Positions 7,466-15,574 of a stretch of DNA of 64,000 bases are shown here, piece after piece; position 1 is the first letter of the stretch, and the number at the start of each line of letters is the position of its first letter. The notes below the pieces were generated by a model. That model was not told the origin of the DNA. It was given only the letters and a program-made list of their open reading frames with translations, and made no database searches. The translations under genes were made by a program, and so were the position numbers. The stretch spans positions 60,633-124,632 of the forward strand of contig CAMCHP010000001.1 of assembly GCA_945874695.1 (NCBI GenBank), read 5' to 3'. Source of the stretch: Chryseobacterium gleum (lineage in GTDB: Bacteria; Bacteroidota; Bacteroidia; Flavobacteriales_D; Sanyastnellaceae).

Positions 7466-10465
7466 ATGAAGACGCTTCGAGCAGTTTGCTTCATTATTTA
7501 CGTGGCCTGCAGCTTGGTTTTCGCCAAACCAACAAGCGCTCAATCGCTTGATTTTCGTTGCTTTTCTGAACCCAATGGTTTACCCGTTGCAGGCGTGTAC
7601 CACCTTAGCGAAGACACCCTGGGGCGCTTGCTCATTGGTACCGAAGGCGGCGGGTTTGTGCGCTTCGACGGTGAAAAATTTCAGGTTTGGGATCAGAGCA
7701 ACGGCCTCGATGCTGACACCATTCGCTGCATCTTACCCCAATCCAATGGCCGCATTTGGCTCGGAACCGACGGTGGTGGATTGTGGGCGTTTGAAAACGA
7801 TCAATTCACCCGCCACGGCGCTGAAGCACTTAAAAATGTTGAGATTCGGTCGCTGGCACTCACCGGCGATAGCACCGTTTGGATTGGCACCTTGGGTCAC
7901 GGACTGTTTGCAATGCGAAACGCGGCAATTACCCGAGAATCGGCGCTCCCGAGTACAAACGTACGCGCGCTGTTGGTAAACGCCAAAGGCGACCTCGTCG
8001 TAGGTAGTGATGACGGTATTTACATCTACCACCAAGGGCAGTTTAAGCAAGTGGTGAATGGTTTCGGCCTATCGGCCGGAGGTATCCTTACCTTGTATGA
8101 AGATCGTGACGCACAATTGTGGGCGGGCACTGAGCATGGTGCCATTCAGTTCGATGCCAATGGATGGAACAGCGCACCCTGGCTACGCCTTGACCACGAA
8201 CGGGTACGGGCCATTGCACAAGACAGCCAAGGCGACCTTTGGTTCGGCACCCAACATGGCGCCTATGAATGGGAAGTCGAAAACGAGGTCGTGCACCACT
8301 ATACGTCGGTGAATGGTTTGAGTAACGACCGCATCCGCAACATTTTCGTTGATCGCTCAGGAACCCTCTGGTTTTCAACCTTCTTTGGTGGAATTTGCCA
8401 ACTCACAGGCCAGTCGGTTGTGCATTTTAACCGGGACCAAACTTTTCCGGAGAGCCTCATCACTTCCATCACCATCACTCCTGACAGTGCCGTTTGGTTT
8501 GCCACTTTCGAGGGCGGCGTTTTCCGATGGAAAGAGGCCGATGGCATCCAACGGTTGTATCAAACGCAAGCCCGCAATCAAACCAATCGCGTGTTCTTGG
8601 TCGCATCCGGCCGACAGGCCGTAACCACCTACACCGAATACGACGGCAACATCGACTTGCTTTGGCGAACCCCGTCAACACCCCCGACGAGCAACGTCAG
8701 TGGAAATCAGCACGGTGAAGTCTTCGCCCAACGCGGCGACAGTGCGGTGATCATTGCCGGCTCGGCACGCATTAGCGGTAGCAACTTCAACTTGCGGGCA
8801 AGCGACCTCGGTGTAGAACGTTTTACCGCGCTTGCAAACGCTGAAAACGTGCTGTACATCGGCACTCCAGCGGGTGTATTTACTTTTGACACAACCCAGC
8901 CAACACAAAGCCCAAAGCGGGTAGCAGGCTGCGAAAACATGGAAGTCACGGCTTTGATTGTTGACGGTATGCAACAGGTTTGGATTGGCACCGCACGCGA
9001 CGGCCTGCATCGATTCAGCCGCGGCAAAGTTAAGGCCCAAGCGAGTCGCGACTTGCCCGACAGCCGCATTTTGGCGCTTTCACTTGATGCGCGACAAGAC
9101 CTTTGGGTTGCGAGTCGAAAAGGAGTCACCCACTTAGAACTCGATCCGCTGCAAGAATTTATACTCGGGGCAGAGCACTTTGGGGTAGAGCAAGGTTTGA
9201 ACGGACAAATCTCAGGCAAAGCCATGGCTTGGGATGCCCAAGGCAACTTGTGGGTTGGAACCTCGAGAGGTTTGTTTCGCATCAATCCGTCAGGGAAGTT
9301 CATTAACAAAAATGCACCCGGACTTGAACTTGTAGACATCCGCATTCATTATGAAAATCCGAATTGGCAAGAGATTCCGTGCCGGTATTTCCATTCGGGT
9401 TTGCCATGGGAACCACAACTCACCTACGATGCGAATCACCTCACCTTTGATTTTCGTGCTTATGACCTTTCTGATCCCGGCCAAATCATTTACCAGTGCC
9501 GATTAGAGGGTTATGATAACGACTGGGTAGATGTGGGTACCCGTCAATCGCAAACCTACCCTTACTTGCCGCCGGGAGATTATGTGTTCATGGTGCGCAG
9601 CCGGAACAGCAGCGGAATTTGGAATGAAAGCCCCTTGACTTTTCCCTTTTCAATTGTTCCGCCATTCTACGCATCCATTTGGTTTATCGCTTTAGTTGTA
9701 ATTGCGGCAGGTGCACTCATATTGCTGGTATTTCGCTTGCGCTTACGCAACCTGCGCAAGAAGAATGAAACCCTTGAAATCGCAGTTGCCGAACGCACAA
9801 AAGAAGTCCGTGACGAACGCGACAAGAGCGATCGTTTGCTGCTCAACATCCTTCCGAGAGAAACCGCGCAAGAGCTGCGTGAATCAGGCAGCGCACGCAC
9901 CCAACGCTACCCCGAAGCAACGGTTTTGTTTTCTGACTTGAAAGGGTTCACCGTGCTTTCAGAGCAAATCACACCTGACGAATTGGTGAAGATGCTCGAC
10001 ACCGCCTTTAAAGCGTTTGACCGCTTGTGCGACACTTTTGGGATCGAAAAAATCAAAACCATTGGCGATGCTTACATGTGTGCATCGGGCTTACCAAAAC
10101 CCGATCCGCTGCATGCAGTGAACATGGTGCGCTTTGCCCGCGCTATGCTTGAAAGTATGATCGAATTGAATCAAGCTCAGGCCGCACGCGGACTACCCAC
10201 CTGTGAGCTTCGCATTGGCATCCACAGCGGTCCGGTGATCACAGGCGTAGTTGGTGAAAAAAAGTTTGCCTACGACATTTGGGGCGATACGGTCAATACC
10301 GCATCGCGCATGGAGAGCAGCGGCGAAGCTGGCAAAATCAACATTAGCGCTACCACGTATGCGCTTGTGAAAGATCATTTTGACTGTACAGCTCGCGGAA
10401 TGGTACAAGCCAAGAACAAAGGTGAGCTGGAAATGTATTTTGTACTTGAAGAACGTAACCCATGA
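7466..10465 (+). CDS. Reg_prop/Y_Y_Y sensor fused to class III adenylate cyclase
   Basis: A 999-residue membrane protein. A signal peptide (KTLRAVCFIIYVACSLVFA) leads to a periplasmic beta-propeller of two-component-regulator repeats (recurrent WIGT, LWFGT and LWVG patterns, about 30-620) and a Y_Y_Y domain (about 665-760). One membrane segment (SIWFIALVVIAAGALILLVF) follows, then a signalling coiled coil ending in LLLNILP, and a C-terminal cyclase domain. Two metal Asp (D824 in FSDLKGFT, D868 in GDAYM), adenine-selecting Lys864 and Asp937 (YDIWG), and transition-state Asn944/Arg948 (DTVNTASRM) are all present. This predicts an active ATP cyclase. The usual histidine kinase output of these sensors is replaced. 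A TTG at 7457 is in frame, but the ATG at 7466 starts the signal peptide. It overlaps the next gene by 4 bases. Hairpin copies lie at 8066 and 8604. Confidence 0.9.
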   Translation: MKTLRAVCFIIYVACSLVFAKPTSAQSLDFRCFSEPNGLPVAGVYHLSEDTLGRLLIGTEGGGFVRFDGEKFQVWDQSNGLDADTIRCILPQSNGRIWLGTDGGGLWAFENDQFTRHGAEALKNVEIRSLALTGDSTVWIGTLGHGLFAMRNAAITRESALPSTNVRALLVNAKGDLVVGSDDGIYIYHQGQFKQVVNGFGLSAGGILTLYEDRDAQLWAGTEHGAIQFDANGWNSAPWLRLDHERVRAIAQDSQGDLWFGTQHGAYEWEVENEVVHHYTSVNGLSNDRIRNIFVDRSGTLWFSTFFGGICQLTGQSVVHFNRDQTFPESLITSITITPDSAVWFATFEGGVFRWKEADGIQRLYQTQARNQTNRVFLVASGRQAVTTYTEYDGNIDLLWRTPSTPPTSNVSGNQHGEVFAQRGDSAVIIAGSARISGSNFNLRASDLGVERFTALANAENVLYIGTPAGVFTFDTTQPTQSPKRVAGCENMEVTALIVDGMQQVWIGTARDGLHRFSRGKVKAQASRDLPDSRILALSLDARQDLWVASRKGVTHLELDPLQEFILGAEHFGVEQGLNGQISGKAMAWDAQGNLWVGTSRGLFRINPSGKFINKNAPGLELVDIRIHYENPNWQEIPCRYFHSGLPWEPQLTYDANHLTFDFRAYDLSDPGQIIYQCRLEGYDNDWVDVGTRQSQTYPYLPPGDYVFMVRSRNSSGIWNESPLTFPFSIVPPFYASIWFIALVVIAAGALILLVFRLRLRNLRKKNETLEIAVAERTKEVRDERDKSDRLLLNILPRETAQELRESGSARTQRYPEATVLFSDLKGFTVLSEQITPDELVKMLDTAFKAFDRLCDTFGIEKIKTIGDAYMCASGLPKPDPLHAVNMVRFARAMLESMIELNQAQAARGLPTCELRIGIHSGPVITGVVGEKKFAYDIWGDTVNTASRMESSGEAGKINISATTYALVKDHFDCTARGMVQAKNKGELEMYFVLEERNP
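8066..8082 (+). repeat. Dispersed hairpin repeat, near copy
   Basis: GGCC TATC GGCC followed by GGAGG instead of GGATG. It is inside the cyclase gene and encodes FGLSAGG. Confidence 0.5.
8604..8620 (-). repeat. Dispersed hairpin repeat, strict copy
   Basis: Minus strand: GGCC TGTC GGCC GGATG. It lies in the propeller region of the cyclase gene and encodes SGRQAV. The 20 bases starting at 8604 are identical to those at 53955 in dprA. Confidence 0.75.
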
Positions 10466-11013
10466 AAATATATACCCGCACCGGTGACGCCGGCACAACA
10501 GGATTACTCGGCGGCACGCGATTGCCGAAGCATCACATCCGCATTGAGGCGTATGGAACCGTTGATGAGTTGAATGCACACATCGGCTTACTTCGTGATT
10601 ACGAGGCCAGCGCCGCTTACCGTCCTGAACTCATCGCTATTCAAGAAGATCTGTTCGTGTTGGGCAGCCATCTTGCCAGCGACCCTGAGAAAAACAAAAT
10701 GACTTTGCCCGAGTTGAGCACCGCGCGCATCGCCGTGCTTGAAGAGGCGATGGACGCCATGGACAGCACCCTACCTGAAATGCGCAACTTCGTTTTACCT
10801 GGCGGGCATTTGGCCGTATCACAATGCCATGTGGTGCGCTGCATTTGTCGCCGTGCTGAGCGAAATACCATCGCTTTAGCGCAAACTTCATTCGTTGAAG
10901 AGCACCTCATTCGTTACTTAAATCGGCTTTCAGATTACTTCTTTGTGCTTTCGCGCAAGCTCACCCAAGAGCTGAATGCTGAGGAAACACCGTGGATTCC
11001 ACGCGGCAAGTAG
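10462..11013 (+). CDS. pduO: Cob(I)alamin adenosyltransferase, PduO type
   Basis: A 183-residue enzyme that transfers the adenosyl group of ATP to cob(I)alamin, making coenzyme B12. The ATP-binding N-terminus IYTRTGDAGTTGLLGG, the YGTVDELNAHIGLLR motif, FVLPGG and the CHVVRCICRRAER helix identify the PduO/MMAB type. Length is normal for the family. It overlaps the cyclase gene by 4 bases (ATGA), so the two are translated from one message; no functional link is known. No cobalamin synthesis gene is visible in the window. Confidence 0.94.
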   Translation: MKIYTRTGDAGTTGLLGGTRLPKHHIRIEAYGTVDELNAHIGLLRDYEASAAYRPELIAIQEDLFVLGSHLASDPEKNKMTLPELSTARIAVLEEAMDAMDSTLPEMRNFVLPGGHLAVSQCHVVRCICRRAERNTIALAQTSFVEEHLIRYLNRLSDYFFVLSRKLTQELNAEETPWIPRGK

Positions 11014-11086
11014 TTTGTTGCAAGCCTTGATTTCCTGAACCAAGGTTGCCTTGAAAATTAGCGTTTGCAGAAGTGACGAAAAAGTT

Positions 11087-11094
11087 TATTTTTG
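11087..11094 (+). promoter_or_regulatory. Promoter of the DUF2795 gene
   Basis: TATTTTTG matches TAnnTTTG exactly. A TTG at 11065-11067 stands 19 bases upstream, the expected -33/-7 spacing for Bacteroidota. Confidence 0.65.
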
Positions 11095-11132
11095 CGTACT
11101 CGTAAAAAAACGATACGTAAAACACTGGAGCT

Positions 11133-11354
11133 ATGTATTGGACGTTGGAATTAGCCTCTTACTTAGAGGATGCACCATGGCCGGCCACCAAAGATGAGTT
11201 GATCGATTTTGCCATGCGAACCGGAGCTCCGCTGGAGGTTGTAGAAAACTTGCAGCAGATTGAAGATGAGGGTGAAATTTACGAGAGCATCGAGGAAATC
11301 TGGCCCGATTATCCGACCAAAGAAGACTTCTTCTTCAACGAAGACGAATACTGA
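11133..11354 (+). CDS. Small acidic DUF2795 family protein
   Basis: A 73-residue, strongly acidic protein. The first part (LASYLEDAPWPATKDELIDFAMRTG) has the DUF2795 pattern of a short helical domain found in many Bacteroidota, followed by an acidic tail rich in Glu/Asp and aromatic residues (DFFFNEDEY). The function is unknown. It stands alone between a full -33/-7 promoter and a strong terminator, so it is probably well expressed as a single-gene transcript. Confidence 0.85.
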   Translation: MYWTLELASYLEDAPWPATKDELIDFAMRTGAPLEVVENLQQIEDEGEIYESIEEIWPDYPTKEDFFFNEDEY

Positions 11355-11380
11355 GGCAGGAAATCACCAAAAGCACTAAA

Positions 11381-11406
11381 AAAAGCCACCCCAAGGGGTG
11401 GCTTTT
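11381..11406 (+). terminator. Intrinsic terminator after the DUF2795 gene
   Basis: AAAAGCCACCCC-AA-GGGGTGGCTTTT, a 12-bp stem ending in a T run. It can work on both strands but belongs to the small gene 26 bases upstream. Confidence 0.85.
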
Positions 11407-11453
11407 GCTCTTGTATATGCCTTTTTAATGACGGTCTTAGCAGAAACAGGGAC

Positions 11454-11484
11454 AAAAAAATGGGAGCTGCGTTCAGCCCCCATT
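11454..11484 (-). terminator. Probable intrinsic terminator of the GNAT-lysC operon
   Basis: On the minus strand AATGGGGGCTG-AACG-CAGCTCCCATT forms an 11-bp stem with one G-U pair, followed by a run of T. It lies about 150 bases after the lysC stop. The bases between hold no convincing gene. Confidence 0.65.
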
Positions 11485-11636
11485 CCACTTAACATTAAAC
11501 TAAAACTACCATTACAATATTACATTGTAACTATGAAAATTTGCCTTCAGAGACTTGCGTCTCTATCTATCCTCACAAAGATAACAAAAAGGTCAATTAT
11601 TCCAAAACTTTTTTCAAACAACTCACAACCAAAACC

Positions 11637-12911
11637 TTACCCCTGGGTTTCGGGCAATCGCATCACCATTCGGAGGGTTTGGCGGCTGCGTTGCTCCAAC
11701 AAGATTTCTTTGCCCGCCGTGAGTTTTCGAGCCGTTTCTTCATCGTAATGTCTGATCGTCCACAACTCAACGCCCTTGTTGTAACGCACCGCGTAACTGG
11801 TCATCATGAGTTGAATAAACGCACCAATGCGACGCTCATCATCATCAACGCAAATCGAGAAGCTGATGGCCGAATTTTGCATCAAGTGCACTGCAATACC
11901 CAAATCAGCCAATGCCTGAAAAATATCGCGCAAATTCGATTCAATGATGAACGAAAAATCGCGCGGTGAAATGCTAATAAGAATTTGGTTAGGCTTAAAT
12001 ATGTAGAGTGGAACAGCAGGGTCTAGCGGTGCCTCACCGCGAATAATGGTACCAACGTGCGCTGGGTCTTTGAACGATTTCACAAAGAGTGGAATGTTCT
12101 TGTTTTGCAGCGGCTTGATTGTTTTAGGGTGAATCACTGATGCCCCGTAGTAGCTCAACTCAATGGCCTCTCTGAATGAGAGGGCTTTGATTTGTTCGGT
12201 ATTATTAAACCACTTCGGATCAGCGTTCAGCATGCCGGGCACATCCTTCCATATCGTGACTGAAGTCGCGTCAAGCAGAAACGCCAAAATTGCAGCTGTA
12301 TAATCAGATCCTTCACGGCCTAAGGTGCTGGTGTTGCCGATGGAGCTGCGCGCGATAAATCCTTGCGTGATTAAAATCTTACGCTCACCTTTTTGAAAAT
12401 GAGCCTTCATCACATCTGCTCCGCGTCGGCTGCGCTCCCAATCGACGATTGCACTGCGATGCGCCGAGTCGGTCACAATCACGTGCCGCGCATCGAGCCA
12501 CTCTACGGGCATGCCTGAGCGCAACAGCCACGCATGCATCAGCCGTGTGCCCACAAGCTCTCCGTATGCAACAACTTTGTCGTAGGCCAAAGCATGGTTG
12601 GATCCAGGCGCTTCGCTTACAATGTCGCGCAATTTCACGAACAAAGCCTCCACCTCTTCTGACTCATTGGCCTTGAGACCCAAGTCAGCGGCGATCGTCA
12701 AATGATAGCGCTCAAAATTATCAAGCACTTCATCAACCCGTTCACCGTCGCACCAAGCTGCCCAAAGTTCTTCGAGTAAGTTTGTGGTTTTGCCCATTGC
12801 CGACTGCACCACCACAAGGTGATCTTCAGTGCATGTTTGAATGATGCGTGATGCATTTTGTACCGCGGCGGCGTCGCTAACTGACGCTCCACCAAATTTG
12901 TAAACGATCAT
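11637..12911 (-). CDS. lysC: Aspartate kinase
   Basis: A 424-residue enzyme that phosphorylates L-aspartate as the first step to Lys, Thr, Met and diaminopimelate. It begins with the kinase motif VYKFGGASVSD and has LGREGSDYTAAILA and the DVPGMLNADPKWF region. The C-terminal 130 residues form ACT-type regulatory domains (RDIFQALADLGIAVHLMQNSAISFSI). No homoserine dehydrogenase domain follows, so it is monofunctional. It starts 7 bases after the GNAT gene and must be co-transcribed with it. Feedback regulation through the ACT domains is likely, but the effector cannot be read from sequence. Confidence 0.93.
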   Translation of the reverse strand: MIVYKFGGASVSDAAAVQNASRIIQTCTEDHLVVVQSAMGKTTNLLEELWAAWCDGERVDEVLDNFERYHLTIAADLGLKANESEEVEALFVKLRDIVSEAPGSNHALAYDKVVAYGELVGTRLMHAWLLRSGMPVEWLDARHVIVTDSAHRSAIVDWERSRRGADVMKAHFQKGERKILITQGFIARSSIGNTSTLGREGSDYTAAILAFLLDATSVTIWKDVPGMLNADPKWFNNTEQIKALSFREAIELSYYGASVIHPKTIKPLQNKNIPLFVKSFKDPAHVGTIIRGEAPLDPAVPLYIFKPNQILISISPRDFSFIIESNLRDIFQALADLGIAVHLMQNSAISFSICVDDDERRIGAFIQLMMTSYAVRYNKGVELWTIRHYDEETARKLTAGKEILLEQRSRQTLRMVMRLPETQG

Positions 12912-12918
12912 AAGTCGA

Positions 12919-13407
12919 TCAAGCTTTAATTAGTTCTTGCATAGCCGGGGCATGCAGCTTGCAATCAAGCCATTCCCCATCTATTTCTGCGCCCATAGAT
13001 TTGTAAAAACGAATCGCATCTTCGTTCCAATCAAGTACCTGCCATTGCACACGTGCCGCCCCTTGGTCTACTCCTGCTTGCACTACAGCGCGAAGCAAAG
13101 CTTTACCGATGCCCAAACCGCGCACGGTATCGCGCACGATTAAATCTTCCAAATACAAGCACATCCCCTTCCACGTTGAGTATCGTGGATAATACAAGGC
13201 CATACCCACAATCGTGCCGTCCAACTCAGCAACGAAAGCATCAAAACGCCTAGGTTCTGAAAACCCATCGCGACGAAGTTGCGCCACACTTACATCAACC
13301 GCATCACCGCATCGCTCGAAAATGGCCAGCTCAACGATGAGCGCATGTAAAGCTTCGGCATCGGCTGCGTTTGCGTTTCGGATGAAATAATCGTTCGTTC
13401 CTGCCAT
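12919..13407 (-). CDS. GNAT family N-acetyltransferase, SSAT/diamine type
   Basis: A 162-residue acetyltransferase using acetyl-CoA. The CoA-binding loop is VRGLGIGKALL, preceded by LYLEDLIVRD and followed by VQWQVLDWNEDAIRFYKSMGAE. That pattern resembles spermidine/spermine and related amine acetyltransferases (inference; the substrate is unproven). It is first in a two-gene unit with lysC. A perfect -7 box stands 4 bases before the ATG, implying a leaderless message. Confidence 0.85.
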   Translation of the reverse strand: MAGTNDYFIRNANAADAEALHALIVELAIFERCGDAVDVSVAQLRRDGFSEPRRFDAFVAELDGTIVGMALYYPRYSTWKGMCLYLEDLIVRDTVRGLGIGKALLRAVVQAGVDQGAARVQWQVLDWNEDAIRFYKSMGAEIDGEWLDCKLHAPAMQELIKA

Positions 13408-13411
13408 GCTT

Positions 13412-13419
13412 CAAAGCTA
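13412..13419 (-). promoter_or_regulatory. -7 promoter element of GNAT-lysC, leaderless start
   Basis: Minus strand TAGCTTTG, then AAGC, then ATG. The expected transcription start is at or one base before the start codon. Confidence 0.6.
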
Positions 13420-13465
13420 AGAACTTTCATGTGGCACTCTTCAGCGTCTTGCATATCTTGCGCCC

Positions 13466-14017
13466 ATGAACTATGTTGATATCGTCTTGGCTGTAATTCT
13501 GGCGCTGGGCATTTACCGCGGATTTAAGAAGGGACTCATCATCTCCATCTTCGGCATGCTTGCCCTTTTCGTAGGTATCTATGGGGGCGTGATGTTCGCC
13601 GACCAAGTTGCAGAAGTCATTGCTGGATGGCTCGACGAACCGAAAGACTGGCTCCCCTTTGCAGCTTTTGCAGCAACCTTTTTGGCAATTGTTGTGGTCA
13701 TATACCTCTTAGGAAAAATGATCACCAAAGCGATGAATGTAACGATGCTCGGACTACCCAATAAAATTGGTGGGGCCATTTTCGGGCTTTTACGCATGGC
13801 TTTGGTTATAAGTGTGGTGCTTTTGTTCGTGCACCCCATGATCGAAAAAAAAGACCTCATCCCTGATGATCAACGCCGGTCATCGTTGCTCTATAATCCC
13901 ATGCACGAGTTCGCACAAACGGTTGTGCCAACTATTACCGACAGCGACTTTTACAATTACCTCCGCAACCAAAAATGGGAGCCTGGTGACGATCAGACTT
14001 CAGACGAACCAGCGTGA
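13466..14017 (+). CDS. CvpA family membrane protein
   Basis: A 183-residue protein with four membrane segments and the CvpA-family N-terminus (YVDIVLAVILALGIYRGFKKG), a loop containing WLPFAAF, and a third segment followed by NKIGGAIFGLLRMAL. Family members were named for colicin V production in E. coli; the general role is unclear. The C-terminus is a short acidic cytoplasmic tail. The last 25 bases overlap the convergent hybrid kinase gene. A partial -7 box (TATCTTG) lies 5 bases before the ATG. Confidence 0.85.
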   Translation: MNYVDIVLAVILALGIYRGFKKGLIISIFGMLALFVGIYGGVMFADQVAEVIAGWLDEPKDWLPFAAFAATFLAIVVVIYLLGKMITKAMNVTMLGLPNKIGGAIFGLLRMALVISVVLLFVHPMIEKKDLIPDDQRRSSLLYNPMHEFAQTVVPTITDSDFYNYLRNQKWEPGDDQTSDEPA

Positions 14018-15570
14018 TTCAACAACAATTGACGTAAGGTTTCTGGCGCATAGGGCTTCAAAAGCACATCGTTCATGCCCGCCGCCTCAACTTCAGGCTT
14101 CACTTCTTCAAGATAACCCGCAGTGACAGCAATAATAGGAACAGCGCGCAAGTGCTCACCCAAGTTGCGGATGTTGCGCGCAGCCACAAATCCATCCATA
14201 ATCGGCATCTGAATATCAAGTAAAATCACATCAAAATACCTTGATCGTGCCAATTCGTAGGCCTCCAAACCATTTGAGCCCAACGCCACTTCACAACCCC
14301 AATATTCGAGGTATCGCGCTACGATCAACTGATTCACCTCATTGTCTTCAGCAACCAAAACGCGTTTGCCTAACAAACAATGCTTACCCTCTCCCAGTAA
14401 GTGAATCTTTTGTTCGGTCGTTTGCAAAGCTCCCAAGCTTGTCGGCTCAACCGGAATACTAAAGCTGAAGGTACTTCCCTCGTTCAACTCACTCATTACC
14501 GCAATTTGGCCGCCATGCGCCTCGACCAAAGCCCGGGTGATTGTCAATCCTAAACCACTGCCCCCGTAACGGCGTGTTGTTGATGAGCTCGCCTGAGAAA
14601 AAGCCTCAAAAATCTCATTCATGCGGCTTGGGGCAATGCCTATACCGGTGTCGCTCACCTCTCCGTACATGATACTCGTACCCGAAGCCCCGTCTTGCTC
14701 AACATGAATCGACAAGGTTATGCTGCCATGATGCGTGAATTTCACCGCATTGGCCACGAGGTTGTTCAATATTTGCTCGATGCGCAAACGATCAACCAAA
14801 AACACCTTGCCCTGTTCCGATGCCCACTTCAGATGGAACGCGACATCTTTTGATAGCGCCACCGGTTCAAAGCGCTCGCGCAAATTCTCGAGTAAGCGCT
14901 CAAAATCAACAGCTGATTTCTTTAGTTCGATGCCGGCAAGATCAACGCGTGACAAGTCGAGCAAGTCAGATACTAAATCGAGCAGTTGATTGCTATTGGC
15001 CAATAACTCGGTCGTTATCTTTTCAAGCGCAGCACCGTTCACAGGCTGTTGCAAAAGATGGGCTAAGCCCACCACAGCATTGAGTGGTGTGCGCAATTCA
15101 TGGCTAACCATGCTTAAAAATTGCTGGCGCGCGAGGTTGGCTGCTTGGGCAAGTTCTTGCTCTTCGCGTAGCTGACCTTTCAGGTGCTGCCCACCGGTAA
15201 TATCGCGCAGCACAAACTCATAAATCTGCTCTCCATTTTCATCGTAATGAGTTTTGCCATTGACGAGGCCGTAAGTCAGTTGTCCGTCACGGCGCATAAA
15301 CACAACCTCATGGTTGATGATTTCACCGCGTGTTGACAAATCAAAAACCAGGCGATTAACCTCCAATTCATCAACAACAAAGTCAGCTAAAAGCGAAAAA
15401 TACAACTGATCAAGTTGCTGCAAGCCGAAAAACATCAATGCTGCAGGATTCGCAAATACAATCCGTCCTTTACAATCTAAGCGAAGCACGGCATCTTGCA
15501 AACGCCATAATATCAGTCCTGCCGTATCTCGGTCATAGGGGGCAGGTACAGCAGCATAAATTGATTCCAT
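13993..15570 (-). CDS. Soluble hybrid histidine kinase (PAS-HisKA-HATPase-REC)
   Basis: A 525-residue cytosolic kinase with no membrane segment. A PAS domain (about 15-130, GRIVFANPAALMFFGL) is followed by HisKA with the phospho-His157 in SMVSHELRTPLN, then a HATPase_c domain with N-box (NNLVANAVKF), DTGIGIAP and GGSGLGL motifs. A C-terminal receiver follows with acidic residues in VLVAEDNEVN, phospho-Asp452 in LLDIQMPIMDG and Lys505. It needs an Hpt protein to relay further; a free Hpt is encoded at 54633. It starts 4 bases after the phosphosugar mutase stop, so it is the third gene of the rmlD operon. Its signal is unknown. Confidence 0.93.
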   Translation of the reverse strand: MESIYAAVPAPYDRDTAGLILWRLQDAVLRLDCKGRIVFANPAALMFFGLQQLDQLYFSLLADFVVDELEVNRLVFDLSTRGEIINHEVVFMRRDGQLTYGLVNGKTHYDENGEQIYEFVLRDITGGQHLKGQLREEQELAQAANLARQQFLSMVSHELRTPLNAVVGLAHLLQQPVNGAALEKITTELLANSNQLLDLVSDLLDLSRVDLAGIELKKSAVDFERLLENLRERFEPVALSKDVAFHLKWASEQGKVFLVDRLRIEQILNNLVANAVKFTHHGSITLSIHVEQDGASGTSIMYGEVSDTGIGIAPSRMNEIFEAFSQASSSTTRRYGGSGLGLTITRALVEAHGGQIAVMSELNEGSTFSFSIPVEPTSLGALQTTEQKIHLLGEGKHCLLGKRVLVAEDNEVNQLIVARYLEYWGCEVALGSNGLEAYELARSRYFDVILLDIQMPIMDGFVAARNIRNLGEHLRAVPIIAVTAGYLEEVKPEVEAAGMNDVLLKPYAPETLRQLLLNHAGSSEV

Positions 15571-15574
15571 GGTC

